From NCBI GenBank assembly GCA_022843165.1, contig JALHOD010000009.1, positions 62,001-126,000 of the forward strand: a DNA stretch of 64,000 nt, written 5' to 3'. The notes below the pieces were generated by a model. The model did no database searches. It was given only the letters and a program-made list of their open reading frames with translations, and was not told where the DNA came from. Shown piece after piece: positions 16,024 to 24,684 of this stretch. Every line of letters starts with the position of its first letter. The stretch's first letter is position 1. The translations under genes were made by a program, and so were the position numbers. The DNA comes from Pseudorhodoplanes sp. (lineage in GTDB: Bacteria > Pseudomonadota > Alphaproteobacteria > Rhizobiales > Xanthobacteraceae).

Positions 16024-17298
16024 TTACTTCTGCGCCTTCTCGAACGGCACGATCGCTTCGCCGGTCGCGAGCTTCGCCGGCGCCACGATCGTCTGCGTGT
16101 CCATGCCGCGGAACTGATCCAGATCGTTGCCTTTGATGTTCTTGTACTGGACCTGCATCATGCCGGACTCGACCCATTCGCCGTTCTTGCCGAACTTGAT
16201 CGGACCCATGATGGTCGGGATCGTGTTCTGGCGGAGATATTCGGCGATCTTGTCGTCGTTCAGGCTCTTCGCTCCCTCAACCGCCTTGCCCAGCAATTCG
16301 GCATAGGCATAGCCCCACGTACCGAGATAATAGCCGAGCGGATCCACGCCGGCCGCCTTGGCGCGCGACTGGTATTCCTTCAGGAACGCCTCGATGCCGG
16401 GGTTCAACGCCTGCTTCGAGGGAACCCAGGTCTCATAATTGATCCAGCCGTTCATCAGCGGTCCAAGCTGGGTCTTGATCGCGCTGATCTGGAGGCCAAC
16501 CATCGAGCCGCCGATCATCTTGGGCTTGAGGCCGACCTCGTTGGCCGCGCGCACCATGCCGACCGAATCCGGCGGATACGAGCAGATCACCACGGCGTCC
16601 GGGTTCGCTGCCTGGATTGCGCGCACAATCGGGGTGAAGTCGGTGGTGGCAGGCGGATATTTGCGGTCGTAGACGACCTTCATGTTGTGCTTCTTGGCAT
16701 TCGCGCGCGCGCCTTCACAGGAATTGTTCGCAAACTCGGCGTCGGCGGCGACCAGTGCGACGGTCTGAAGCTTGTTCTTTGCCGCAACCTCGAAGAAGCC
16801 CTCGGTGAAGGACGGTTTTGTATTCTGCCCCGTCGGGATCATCGCGAAATATTTCGGGTAGTTGAACTCGCTGTTCACCGCGAGACCGAACAGTCCGATG
16901 ATCGTCTTGCCCTTCTGCATGACGACAGGCATCGCCGGCGCGATCATGTTGGTGGCATAGGGTCCGAGGATCAGGTCGACCTTGTCGACGTCGATCAGCT
17001 TGGTGTAGATGCCCGGAACCGTCGAAGCATTGGTCTGATCGTCGTAAAAGATCAGCTTGACCGGCCGGCCGAGCAGCCCGCCCTTCTTGTTGATCTGCTC
17101 CTCCCAGATTTGCACGCCGAGCAGCGCTTGCTTGCCGGGACCGGCGAGACCGCCGGTCATCGCAATGCCGAGACCGATCTTGATCGGCTCGCCGGACTGG
17201 GCCTGGGCCGCTTTACCGGCGAAAAGAGAAAGCGAAGCCGCTGAAATGGCGGAAACCGCCAGAACAGCTACGCGCCGCGTGACGAGGCGGAAACTCAT
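16024..17298 (-). CDS. Branched-chain amino acid-type ABC transporter binding protein
   Basis: 424 residues starting at ATG 17298, preceded by GGGAGGATCAC. The signal peptide (SFRLVTRRVAVLAVSAISAA..., cleaved near AQA) is followed by IKIGLGIAMTGGLAGPGKQA, the standard start of type I periplasmic binding proteins (LivJ/LivK-like), with VKLIFYDDQTNASTVPGIYT. Such receptors bind amino acids, amides or aromatic acids. No LivHMGF permease genes are nearby. It sits between two MetE-like methyltransferase genes on the same strand (107- and 94-base gaps), so its ligand may be the methyl donor or product of those enzymes; this is inference only. Confidence 0.9.
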   Translation of the reverse strand: MSFRLVTRRVAVLAVSAISAASLSLFAGKAAQAQSGEPIKIGLGIAMTGGLAGPGKQALLGVQIWEEQINKKGGLLGRPVKLIFYDDQTNASTVPGIYTKLIDVDKVDLILGPYATNMIAPAMPVVMQKGKTIIGLFGLAVNSEFNYPKYFAMIPTGQNTKPSFTEGFFEVAAKNKLQTVALVAADAEFANNSCEGARANAKKHNMKVVYDRKYPPATTDFTPIVRAIQAANPDAVVICSYPPDSVGMVRAANEVGLKPKMIGGSMVGLQISAIKTQLGPLMNGWINYETWVPSKQALNPGIEAFLKEYQSRAKAAGVDPLGYYLGTWGYAYAELLGKAVEGAKSLNDDKIAEYLRQNTIPTIMGPIKFGKNGEWVESGMMQVQYKNIKGNDLDQFRGMDTQTIVAPAKLATGEAIVPFEKAQK

Positions 17299-17392
17299 GT
17301 GATCCTCCCTGGTCGGGCCTTGTCGGGCCCTTATTGTTGATAGGGGGATTCTTCCCGATCCCTTTGTCCCTATCAAGCCTTAAGTCAGCGAC

Positions 17393-18505
17393 CTACTTGC
17401 CCCAGACCTCTTCCGACAGTTCCACGATTTCCCGCATTTTTGCCCATTGCTGATCCTCGGTCAGCACGTTGCCCTCCTCGGTCGAGGCGAAGCCGCATTG
17501 CGGCGACAGGCAGAACTGCTCCAGGGGGGCGAATTTGGTCGCTTCCTGGATGCGTTTCTTGACGTCGTCCTTCTTTTCCAGCGTGCCGCTCTTGGAGGTG
17601 ATCAGCCCAAGAACGACCTGCTTGTTGCCCTTGGGCAGGAACCGCAGCGGCTCGAAGCCGCCGGCCCGCTCGGTGTCGTATTCGAGGAAATAGCCGTCAT
17701 AGTTCACCTGGCCGAACAGCTTCTCGGCCACCGGCTCATAACCGCCCTCGGAGATCCAGGTGGAGCGGAAATTGCCGCGGCACACATGCGTCGTGATGAC
17801 CATGTCGGCCGGCTTCGCCGCCAGCGCGGTGTTGAGCATCTTCACATAGACGTCCTGCAGTCCGGTGGGATCGTCGCCGCGCTCCTTGGCCTTCTGCAAT
17901 TCGGCGGGCGAGCAGAGATAGGCCCAGACCGTATCGTCGAACTGCAGATAACGGCAGCCGGCGTCGTAGAACGCCTTCACTGCCTTGGCGTAGGCCTTGC
18001 CAGTATCCTCGAAGAAGCCAGCCATGTCCGGATAGACGCTGGTGCTGATCGCCTTGCGGCCGCCGCGGAAATGCAGAACCGTCGGCGAAGGGATCGTCAT
18101 CTTCGCCGTGACCTTGGTGTTGGCCTTCAGGAACTTGAAGTGTTCGAGGAAGGGATGGTCGAGCGGGAAATCGACCTTGCCGTCGATCTTCAGCGTCTGC
18201 GCCTTGGTTTCCACGCCCTTGAACTGGATGCCGTGATCGCTTTCGACCAGCTTCACGCCGGTGAGCAGGCCGAGAAAGTCGAAATGCCACCAGGAGCGGC
18301 GATACTCGCCGTCGGTGGCGAGCTGCATGCCGACGTCTTCCTGTTTCCTGATCAGCTTCTTGATCTCTTCGTCCTCGACCGCCTTCAGTTGCGCGGCGGT
18401 GATTTCACCCTTCTCGCGTTTGGCGCGCGCATCCTTCAGCGGCGCGGTGCGCAGAAAGCTTCCGACCTGGTCCGCGCGGTAGGGCGGCTTTGTTCTCAGG
18501 GACAT
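17393..18505 (-). CDS. MetE-like cobalamin-independent methyltransferase, paralog 3 (YxjG type)
   Basis: 370 residues starting at ATG 18505. It is closely similar along its whole length to the protein at 13723: PYRADQVGSFLRTAPLKDAR, DGEYRRSWWHFDFLGLL, GGFEPLRFLPKGNKQVVLGL, LSPQCGFASTEEGN. Zinc ligands are in MVITTHVCRGNFRSTW (HxC), FLEYDTERAGGF (Glu) and LSPQCGF (Cys). It is predicted to be a cytoplasmic zinc methyltransferase with an uncharacterised methyl donor. The GntR gene lies 58 bases upstream on the same strand, so regulator and methyltransferase may be one unit. Confidence 0.88.
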   Translation of the reverse strand: MSLRTKPPYRADQVGSFLRTAPLKDARAKREKGEITAAQLKAVEDEEIKKLIRKQEDVGMQLATDGEYRRSWWHFDFLGLLTGVKLVESDHGIQFKGVETKAQTLKIDGKVDFPLDHPFLEHFKFLKANTKVTAKMTIPSPTVLHFRGGRKAISTSVYPDMAGFFEDTGKAYAKAVKAFYDAGCRYLQFDDTVWAYLCSPAELQKAKERGDDPTGLQDVYVKMLNTALAAKPADMVITTHVCRGNFRSTWISEGGYEPVAEKLFGQVNYDGYFLEYDTERAGGFEPLRFLPKGNKQVVLGLITSKSGTLEKKDDVKKRIQEATKFAPLEQFCLSPQCGFASTEEGNVLTEDQQWAKMREIVELSEEVWGK

Positions 18506-18563
18506 AACGATATTCCTCCGTTGGATGTTTTGTGATGGGTGGAAGTGCGAAAAGAGAACCTGC

Positions 18564-19334
18564 TCAATAGCGCCCGGCGATAGCGGGCTTGCGGATCAGG
18601 ACCGAGCCCGGCACCAGATCGCGCGTGCCCTGATTGCGGAACGCCAGTTGAAGATTGCGATGCGCCAGCCGCGCGTGCTCGCGCATCAGCGCTTCGGCGC
18701 GTGCACCCTCGCGATCCTCGATGGCGCGCACCACGCAGCGATGATGGTCCTGTGCGATGGTGAGAATGTGCCGCGCCTCCGGCAGCATCGCCTGCACCAT
18801 CACAAAGCCCGAGGGCGAGGCGAAGGGCAGGTTGAGCGCGCGGTCGATCTGCCGCGCCAGCACGGAGCTGTCGGCGGCCTCGACCAGCAGGGCATGGAAC
18901 TGCCCGTTCAGATCGACATATTGCGAGAAGTCGTCGACCGTCAGCGTCGGCCGCACGACCAGTTCGTCCAGCCGGTTCAGACGGTCCTTGAGTTCGACCA
19001 GAACCGACGGCCGCACGCCGCGCTCGGCCGCGAGCCGCGCGGCCAGGCCTTCGAGCGTGCCGCGCACCTCGATGGCGTCGTGGATGTCGCGTTCGGAAAA
19101 CGCCTTCACGGCGAAACCGCCGGAGGGAATGGCTTCAAGAATCCCCTCTTCTTCCAGTCGCACCAGCGCCATGCGGATCGGCGTACGGGAAATGCCCAGA
19201 CGCTCCACCATCGGCAATTCGGAAATGCGGTCGCCGGGCTTCAGATCGCCGGACAGGATCAGATCGCGCAGCGAGAGCTGCGCCTTCACGGTCTGCGAAA
19301 AGGACCGCTCGTTCTCGGCGGCAGAAACCGACAT
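18564..19334 (-). CDS. GntR-family (FCD/FadR subfamily) transcriptional regulator
   Basis: 256 residues from ATG 19334; ATG 19370 would add 12 residues, and neither has a strong ribosome site. The winged helix is at residues 12-75 (QLSLRDLILSGDLKPGDRIS, then ELPMVERLGISRTPIRMALV, RLEEEGIL). The C-terminal helical FCD ligand domain has the metal/carboxylate-binding residues of the family (DLNGQFHALLVEAADSS, HILTIAQDHHRCVVRAIEDR). FCD regulators typically sense carboxylic acids. It lies between pcaGH and the methyltransferase genes on the same strand, with GTATAC half-palindromes upstream of its start, which suggests autoregulation. Confidence 0.88.
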   Translation of the reverse strand: MSVSAAENERSFSQTVKAQLSLRDLILSGDLKPGDRISELPMVERLGISRTPIRMALVRLEEEGILEAIPSGGFAVKAFSERDIHDAIEVRGTLEGLAARLAAERGVRPSVLVELKDRLNRLDELVVRPTLTVDDFSQYVDLNGQFHALLVEAADSSVLARQIDRALNLPFASPSGFVMVQAMLPEARHILTIAQDHHRCVVRAIEDREGARAEALMREHARLAHRNLQLAFRNQGTRDLVPGSVLIRKPAIAGRY

Positions 19335-19407
19335 ACGCCTGTACCCGTCCTTGGATCTCAGGACGGTCATGTCTCTTGCGGACACGTTCGGCCCTGAGGA
19401 ATGCAGG

Positions 19408-19512
19408 CTGTATACAGGAAAGGCGAAGGGGCGCAAAGGACAAATCCCCGCGCTCCTGAATCAAGCCGTCCGTGAGTTACGCTGACCGGGAAATCCAGGG
19501 GTGGTATACAGC
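19408..19512. promoter_or_regulatory. Two GTATAC sites upstream of gntR
   Basis: CTGTATACAG at 19408-19417 is a perfect ten-base palindrome, and GGTATACAGC at 19503-19512 shares GGTATACAG. Both lie between the pcaG stop and the gntR start. A palindromic core around GTATAC is typical of operators for FadR/FCD GntR regulators, so these are probable autoregulatory sites. Confidence 0.5.
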
Positions 19513-19531
19513 CCACTCCCGTTCCTAGCGC

Positions 19532-20134
19532 CTAGACGTCGAAGAACACCGTTTCTTTGTCGCCCTGCATGTGGACGTCGAAGCGCCAGACATTGCCCTG
19601 CTTCTTCGCCATCAGCGTGTCGCGGCGCTCGGCCGGCACCAGCGCCAGCACCGGATCGGCGGCGTTCGCGGCTTCGCCGTCGAAATACATGCGCGTGTAG
19701 ACCTGCCGCAGCATGCCGCGGCCGAAGATGCAGACTACGATATGCGGCGCCTGCATCTTGCCGCCGGGTCCGGCCACCTGGCCGGGCTTGACGGTGTCGA
19801 AGGAGAACACGCCGTTGCCATCGCAAGCCGAGCGGCCATGCCCCTTGAACGACGTGTTGGGCAGACGCCGGCTTCCCGGCTCGTTCGAATAGCGGCCCTG
19901 CCCGTCGGCCTGCCAGATTTCCAGCATCGCGTCCGGAATTGGCTTGCCGTCGCCGTCATAGATGCCGCCCTCGATGCGGATGCGGTCGCCGACGACATCG
20001 GGCGTGACCAGGTTGTCGCCGATGGTTTCTTTCCAGGAATAATGGCCGTTCGGATCCCATTTCGCCCGGCCCTTCGGGGTCAGTCCATAGGCGTAGAACG
20101 GGCCGACGGTTTGTGACGGTGTGAGTTCAGACAT
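19532..20134 (-). CDS. pcaG: Protocatechuate 3,4-dioxygenase, alpha subunit
   Basis: 200 residues, the normal length for PcaG. With PcaH it forms the intradiol dioxygenase that cleaves protocatechuate to 3-carboxy-cis,cis-muconate. The N-terminal LTPSQTVGPFYAYGLTPKG and DRIRIEGGIYDGDGKPIPDA, then MLEIWQADGQGRYSNEPGS are alpha-subunit hallmarks; the alpha subunit lacks a full iron site. Its ATG overlaps the pcaH stop (ATGA), giving the usual pcaHG coupling. gntR follows downstream on the same strand. Confidence 0.96.
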   Translation of the reverse strand: MSELTPSQTVGPFYAYGLTPKGRAKWDPNGHYSWKETIGDNLVTPDVVGDRIRIEGGIYDGDGKPIPDAMLEIWQADGQGRYSNEPGSRRLPNTSFKGHGRSACDGNGVFSFDTVKPGQVAGPGGKMQAPHIVVCIFGRGMLRQVYTRMYFDGEAANAADPVLALVPAERRDTLMAKKQGNVWRFDVHMQGDKETVFFDV

Positions 20135-20835
20135 CAGTCCATATCCTCGGGAGTTTTGTCGCGTCCGCGCAAGACGATGTCGAAGCGGAAGCAGAGCGCC
20201 CAGTCGGGAATCGTGTTTTCAAGATCGAAGGTCGAGATCATGCGCGCGCGGTCGCGCTCGTCGGTCACCGAATTGAAGATCGGGTCAAACGGGAAGAGGT
20301 AGTCGCCCGGGAAGTACATCTGCGTGACCAGACGCGACAGGAAGGAATGCCCGAACACCGAGAAGTGGATGTGGTTCGGACGCCAGGCATTGTGGTGGTT
20401 GCCCCACGGATAGGCGCCCGGCTTGACGGTGATGAACTTGTAATAGCCGGCCTTGTCGGTGACGGTGCGGCCGGCGCCGGTGAAATTCGGATCGAGCGGC
20501 GCCGGATGTTGGTCGACGAGATGCACATAGCGGCCGCAAGCATTGGCCTGCCACAGCTCGACCAGCGCGTCAGGCACCGGCCGCTTGTTCTCGTCGAGCA
20601 CATGGCCATGCACAATGATGCGTTCGCCCAGCGGCTCGCCCTTGCCCTGCTTGGTCAGATCGTTGTCGTTGTCCTGGATGGCATCGTGGCCGTAGATCGG
20701 CCCGGTCATCTCCGACAGCGTGTGCGGCATCAGGACCAGCGGCTTGGTCGGCGCGCGCTTCACCGTGCTCTTGTAGGCCGGTGTCAGATGTTTTGGGTAA
20801 GCGCTGAGGCCGTCCCGCGGATATATAAGAGACAT
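20134..20835 (-). CDS. pcaH: Protocatechuate 3,4-dioxygenase, beta subunit
   Basis: 233 residues starting at ATG 20835. It carries the catalytic Fe(III): the ligands expected from the Pseudomonas enzyme are present as the two Tyr in ACGRYVHLVDQHPAPLDPNF and GAYPWGNHHNAWRPNHIHFS, and the HIHF histidines. The beta-subunit LTKQGKGEPLGERIIVHGHV segment is also present. It is the first gene of the pcaHG pair, with a nested palindromic repeat in its 5' region. pcaB, pcaD and pcaQ are not in the window. Confidence 0.96.
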   Translation of the reverse strand: MSLIYPRDGLSAYPKHLTPAYKSTVKRAPTKPLVLMPHTLSEMTGPIYGHDAIQDNDNDLTKQGKGEPLGERIIVHGHVLDENKRPVPDALVELWQANACGRYVHLVDQHPAPLDPNFTGAGRTVTDKAGYYKFITVKPGAYPWGNHHNAWRPNHIHFSVFGHSFLSRLVTQMYFPGDYLFPFDPIFNSVTDERDRARMISTFDLENTIPDWALCFRFDIVLRGRDKTPEDMD

Positions 20836-20867
20836 TGTTGTTCCCTTCCCCTCCTATCTAGTCCGCT

Positions 20868-20958
20868 CTCATCCTGAGGAGGCGCGAAGCGCCGTCTCGA
20901 AGGAGAGGGCGGCCCCATCCTTCGAGACGCATCGCTGCGCGATGCTCCTCAGGATGAG
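20868..20958. repeat. CTCATCCTGAGGAG nested-hairpin repeat element
   Basis: Outer arms CTCATCCTGAGGAG (20868-20881) and CTCCTCAGGATGAG (20945-20958) are exact inverses. Inner arms CGTCTCGAAGGA (20893-20904) and TCCTTCGAGACG (20918-20929) are also exact. Small hairpins GGCGCGAAGCGCC and GCATCGCTGCGCGATGC sit between them. The whole 91 bases can fold into a cruciform-like structure. Elements of this sequence are common in Bradyrhizobium-type genomes. Confidence 0.88.
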
Positions 20959-20970
20959 ACCGATTGAGCT

Positions 20971-22173
<1,203 letters not shown>

Positions 22174-22188
22174 TTTTCTTGCCTTTCT

Positions 22189-22320
22189 TCCTCCCCTCCC
22201 CCGCGTAGCGGCAGGGAGGGGTCGGGGGTGGGGGGAGAGAATCATCGCAGCGAAATCGAAAGAGCTCCCCACCCCGCCCGCTTCGCTCGCGACCCTCCCC
22301 ACCACTTCGTGGGGGAAGGG
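22189..22320. repeat. Purine/pyrimidine-rich palindromic repeat (CTCCCCACC type)
   Basis: The 176-base gap between the CoA-transferase beta stop and the pcaF start holds CCTCCCCTCCCCCGCGTAGC and GGCAGGGAGGGGTCGGGGGT, then CTCCCCACCCCG, a GCTTCGCTCGC loop, and CCCCACCACTTCGTGGGG. Several stems are imperfect. Similar CTCCCC/GGGGAG repeats occur elsewhere in the window, so this is another dispersed palindromic element. I see no gene in it. Confidence 0.65.
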
Positions 22321-22349
22321 TAAAAACCTTCATCTCATATATAAGCCGC

Positions 22350-23126
22350 CTACGCCGCTTCGCCGTGCGCGCGCGCCGTTCTCTCATTCAGTTCGCGCAG
22401 GACTTTCAGCTCCAGTTCGGTCGGCGCCGGGGTCTCCGTCACCTTGTCGGCGAATTTCACGGTCCAGCCGGTATTCTCCTGGATCTGCTCGCGCGTCACG
22501 CCGGGATGGATCGAGACCACGGTCATCTCTTTGGTCTTCGGGTCCGGCTCCATGATGCACAGATCGGTGATCAGCTTGGTCGGGCCCTTGGTCTTGACGC
22601 CCAGCCGCTGGCGATGATCGCCGCCCTCGCCGTGGCCGAGCGACGTGACGAAGTCCAGCTTCTCCACGAAACCGCGCTTGCCCTGCGACATGATGATGAA
22701 AATTTCGCCGCAGGAGGTGGCGATCTCCGGCGCGCCGCCGCCGCCCGGCAGCCGTACCTTCGGCTTGTCGTAGGGGCCGACCACCGTGGTGTTGAGGTTG
22801 GCGTATTTGTCGATCTGCGCGCCGCCGAGGAAGCCGACGGTGATGCGCCCGCCCTGCAGCCAGTAGCGGAACATTTCCGGCACCGACACCGTGGTGAGCG
22901 CGGTGTCGCACAATTCGCCGTCCCCGATGGACAGCGGAAGCACGGTCGGCTTGGTGGCGAGCGTGCCGGATTCGTAGATCAGCGTGATCTCGGGCGCATG
23001 GGTCAGGCGGGCGAGGTTGGAGGCCGCCGACGGCGCGCCGATGCCGACAAACGTCACGTCGGTATTCTTGAGCGCGCGTGCAGCCGCGACGGTCATCATC
23101 TCGGCGGGCTTGTAGGTCGTAGTCAT
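22350..23126 (-). CDS. CoA-transferase subunit B (CatJ/GctB type), probable 3-oxoadipate CoA-transferase
   Basis: 258 residues starting at ATG 23126. It is the beta subunit of a class I CoA-transferase of the CatIJ / glutaconate CoA-transferase type. The catalytic Glu is in EITLIYESGTLATKP (ESG). VTFVGIGAPSAASNLARL and DKYANLNTTVVGPYDKPKVR, then LPGGGGAPEIATSCGE are family motifs. Its partner, subunit A, ends five bases upstream. Because pcaF lies next in the block, 3-oxoadipate plus succinyl-CoA to 3-oxoadipyl-CoA is the likely reaction. A different dicarboxylate substrate cannot be excluded. Confidence 0.85.
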   Translation of the reverse strand: MTTTYKPAEMMTVAAARALKNTDVTFVGIGAPSAASNLARLTHAPEITLIYESGTLATKPTVLPLSIGDGELCDTALTTVSVPEMFRYWLQGGRITVGFLGGAQIDKYANLNTTVVGPYDKPKVRLPGGGGAPEIATSCGEIFIIMSQGKRGFVEKLDFVTSLGHGEGGDHRQRLGVKTKGPTKLITDLCIMEPDPKTKEMTVVSIHPGVTREQIQENTGWTVKFADKVTETPAPTELELKVLRELNERTARAHGEAA

Positions 23127-23131
23127 CGCAG

Positions 23132-23992
23132 TCACTCCGCCGCAACGCGCAGGTTGCGGACATGCTCGGCGAAATCTTCCGGGCGCTTGTTCAGCACATT
23201 CTCCTTCATCCAAGCGAGAAACGTGTCGCGCTCGCGCGCGATGCCGTCCCATTCCTTGTAGAAGGCGTTGAAGCGCTTGTAATAGCCCTGCGCATAGGAC
23301 GGGAACGCGCCGCCCGGCACCACGGCGATGGAGCCGACGGTCCAGCTCGGCAGGATCACCGCATTGAGATTGCGCGGGCCGAAATCGTCGACCACTTCTT
23401 CCACCGTCACGATCGAGCGCCTGGCGGCGAGCACGGCTTCCTTCTGCACGCCGAGAATGCCTTCCAGCAGCACATTGCCTTCGCGGTCGGCGCGCAGCGC
23501 ATGGATGACCGCCACGTCCGGGCGATGCGACGGCACGGTCGCCAGCACTTCGCCGGTATAGGGACAGGTCACGCTTTTGATGTTCGGATTCACCTTCGGC
23601 AGATCGGTGCCGATATAGCCGCGGAACACCGCGAACGGCAGGCCCGAAGCGCCGGACGCATAGGCGTTCGCCATGGCGGAATGCGAATGCTCCTCGATCG
23701 CCAGCTTGTTCGGCCAGCCATTCTCGATCGCGTCGCGTACGCGATGCAGCGAGCCGACGCCGGGATTGCCGCCCCATGAGAAGACGAGTTTGTCGGCGCA
23801 GCCCATGCCGATCATCTGGTCGTAGATCAGATCCGGCGTCATGCGGATCAGGGTCAAACGCTTCTTGCCCTGACGGATGATCTCATGACCGGCGGCATGC
23901 GGAATCAGGTGGGTAAAGCCTTCCATCGCCACCGTATCGCCGTCGCGGACATTGGCTTCGACGGCCTCGGCGAGGGACATGAGACGCGACAT
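23132..23992 (-). CDS. CoA-transferase subunit A (CatI/GctA type), probable 3-oxoadipate CoA-transferase
   Basis: 286 residues from ATG 23992 (a GTG at 24001 is less well placed relative to the AAGGA site). Motifs are VRDGDTVAMEGFTHLIPHAA, LIRMTPDLIYDQMIGMGCAD and KLVFSWGGNPGVGSLHRVRD. Subunit A binds CoA; the catalytic Glu is in subunit B. Length and sequence fit the longer CatI type, not the shorter PcaI type. It heads the leftward block CoA-transferase A-B, pcaF, pcaH, pcaG, gntR. The intergenic region to the divergent DUF3237 gene contains a GAATTAATTC palindrome that may regulate it. Confidence 0.87.
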   Translation of the reverse strand: MSRLMSLAEAVEANVRDGDTVAMEGFTHLIPHAAGHEIIRQGKKRLTLIRMTPDLIYDQMIGMGCADKLVFSWGGNPGVGSLHRVRDAIENGWPNKLAIEEHSHSAMANAYASGASGLPFAVFRGYIGTDLPKVNPNIKSVTCPYTGEVLATVPSHRPDVAVIHALRADREGNVLLEGILGVQKEAVLAARRSIVTVEEVVDDFGPRNLNAVILPSWTVGSIAVVPGGAFPSYAQGYYKRFNAFYKEWDGIARERDTFLAWMKENVLNKRPEDFAEHVRNLRVAAE

Positions 23993-24033
23993 ATCGAGCA
24001 CTTCCTTTTGTGCGTGATCGCACTGCGCTATTC

Positions 24034-24043
24034 GAATTAATTC
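24034..24043. promoter_or_regulatory. GAATTAATTC palindrome in the CoA-transferase/DUF3237 divergent region
   Basis: A perfect ten-base palindrome within TTCGAATTAATTCAATTT, 42 bases upstream of the CoA-transferase subunit A ATG. It stands in an AT-rich patch of a GC-rich region, which makes it a plausible operator. No binding protein can be assigned. Confidence 0.3.
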
Positions 24044-24159
24044 AATTTACGGACCGCGTCCGGGAGGGTCAAATGCCAGCGAATCCGGCCAGAGTCCAAT
24101 AATTTGCCGGACCCCGGCGCAATTTCGAAAATGTTCGAAAGGCGAACAACGGAACGCCC

Positions 24160-24618
24160 ATGGCCGCTCTGTCCCCCGCTCCCATCTTCACCGTTCATGC
24201 CGCACTGGCCGAGATCCTGCCGTTGGGCAAAACGCCCGCTGGCGAACGGCGCATCATCAATATTCTGGGTGGGCGGGTGGAAGGCCCGCGGCTCGCGGGA
24301 CAGATTTTGCCGGGCGGCGCCGACTGGCAACTGATCCGCGCCGACGGCGCGGCCGACATCCAGGCGCGCTACACAATAAAGAGCGACCAGGGCGGGCTGG
24401 TTCTAGTCTCCAGCGACGGCCTGCGTCACGGTCCGCCCGACGTGCTGGCGCGGCTGGCCAGGGGCGAAGCGGTCGATCCCGCTCTTTATTTCTTCCGCAC
24501 CCTCATGCGGTTCGAAACCGCCGATCCGGCGCTCGACTGGATGAACCGGATTCTGGCGATTGCGCATGGCGCCCGTCTGCCCAATGCTGTGACGCTCGAG
24601 GTCTTCGAGGTGCTGTAA
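24160..24618 (+). CDS. DUF3237 domain protein
   Basis: 152 residues starting at ATG 24160. It has the DUF3237 layout of a small beta-barrel domain: ALAEILPLGKTPAGERRIIN, ILGGRVEGPRLAGQILPGGA, DWQLIRADGAADIQARYTIK, SDGLRHGPPDVLARL, and YFFRTLMRFETADPALDWMN. No catalytic role is established for the family, which often appears beside aromatic or terpenoid degradation genes. No signal peptide. It is divergent from the CoA-transferase genes and 66 bases before the hydroxycinnamate operon, whose operator lies in that gap, so it has its own promoter. Confidence 0.88.
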   Translation: MAALSPAPIFTVHAALAEILPLGKTPAGERRIINILGGRVEGPRLAGQILPGGADWQLIRADGAADIQARYTIKSDQGGLVLVSSDGLRHGPPDVLARLARGEAVDPALYFFRTLMRFETADPALDWMNRILAIAHGARLPNAVTLEVFEVL

Positions 24619-24657
24619 CGGCCGGTATCCGCCAGAACGCCATTGTTTATGATCACA

Positions 24658-24678
24658 ATAGTTGTTAAAGACAACAAT
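24658..24678 (+). promoter_or_regulatory. MarR-type operator before the hydroxycinnamate operon
   Basis: ATAGTTGT-N5-ACAACAAT: near-perfect eight-base arms (one mismatch). It begins five bases after a TATGAT -10-like hexamer (24648-24653) and ends six bases before the enoyl-CoA hydratase ATG. No Shine-Dalgarno sequence is visible between. It resembles the ATAGTT...AACTAT sites at 30481 and 33666 but has a slightly different spacing. The position fits repression by steric block. Confidence 0.6.
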
Positions 24679-24684
24679 TAGCCC

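Noticed and set aside
18564-19334. Naming the GntR gene pcaR or pcaQ
   Set aside because: PcaR is IclR-type and PcaQ is LysR-type, and this protein is neither. Only the FCD GntR family is supported.
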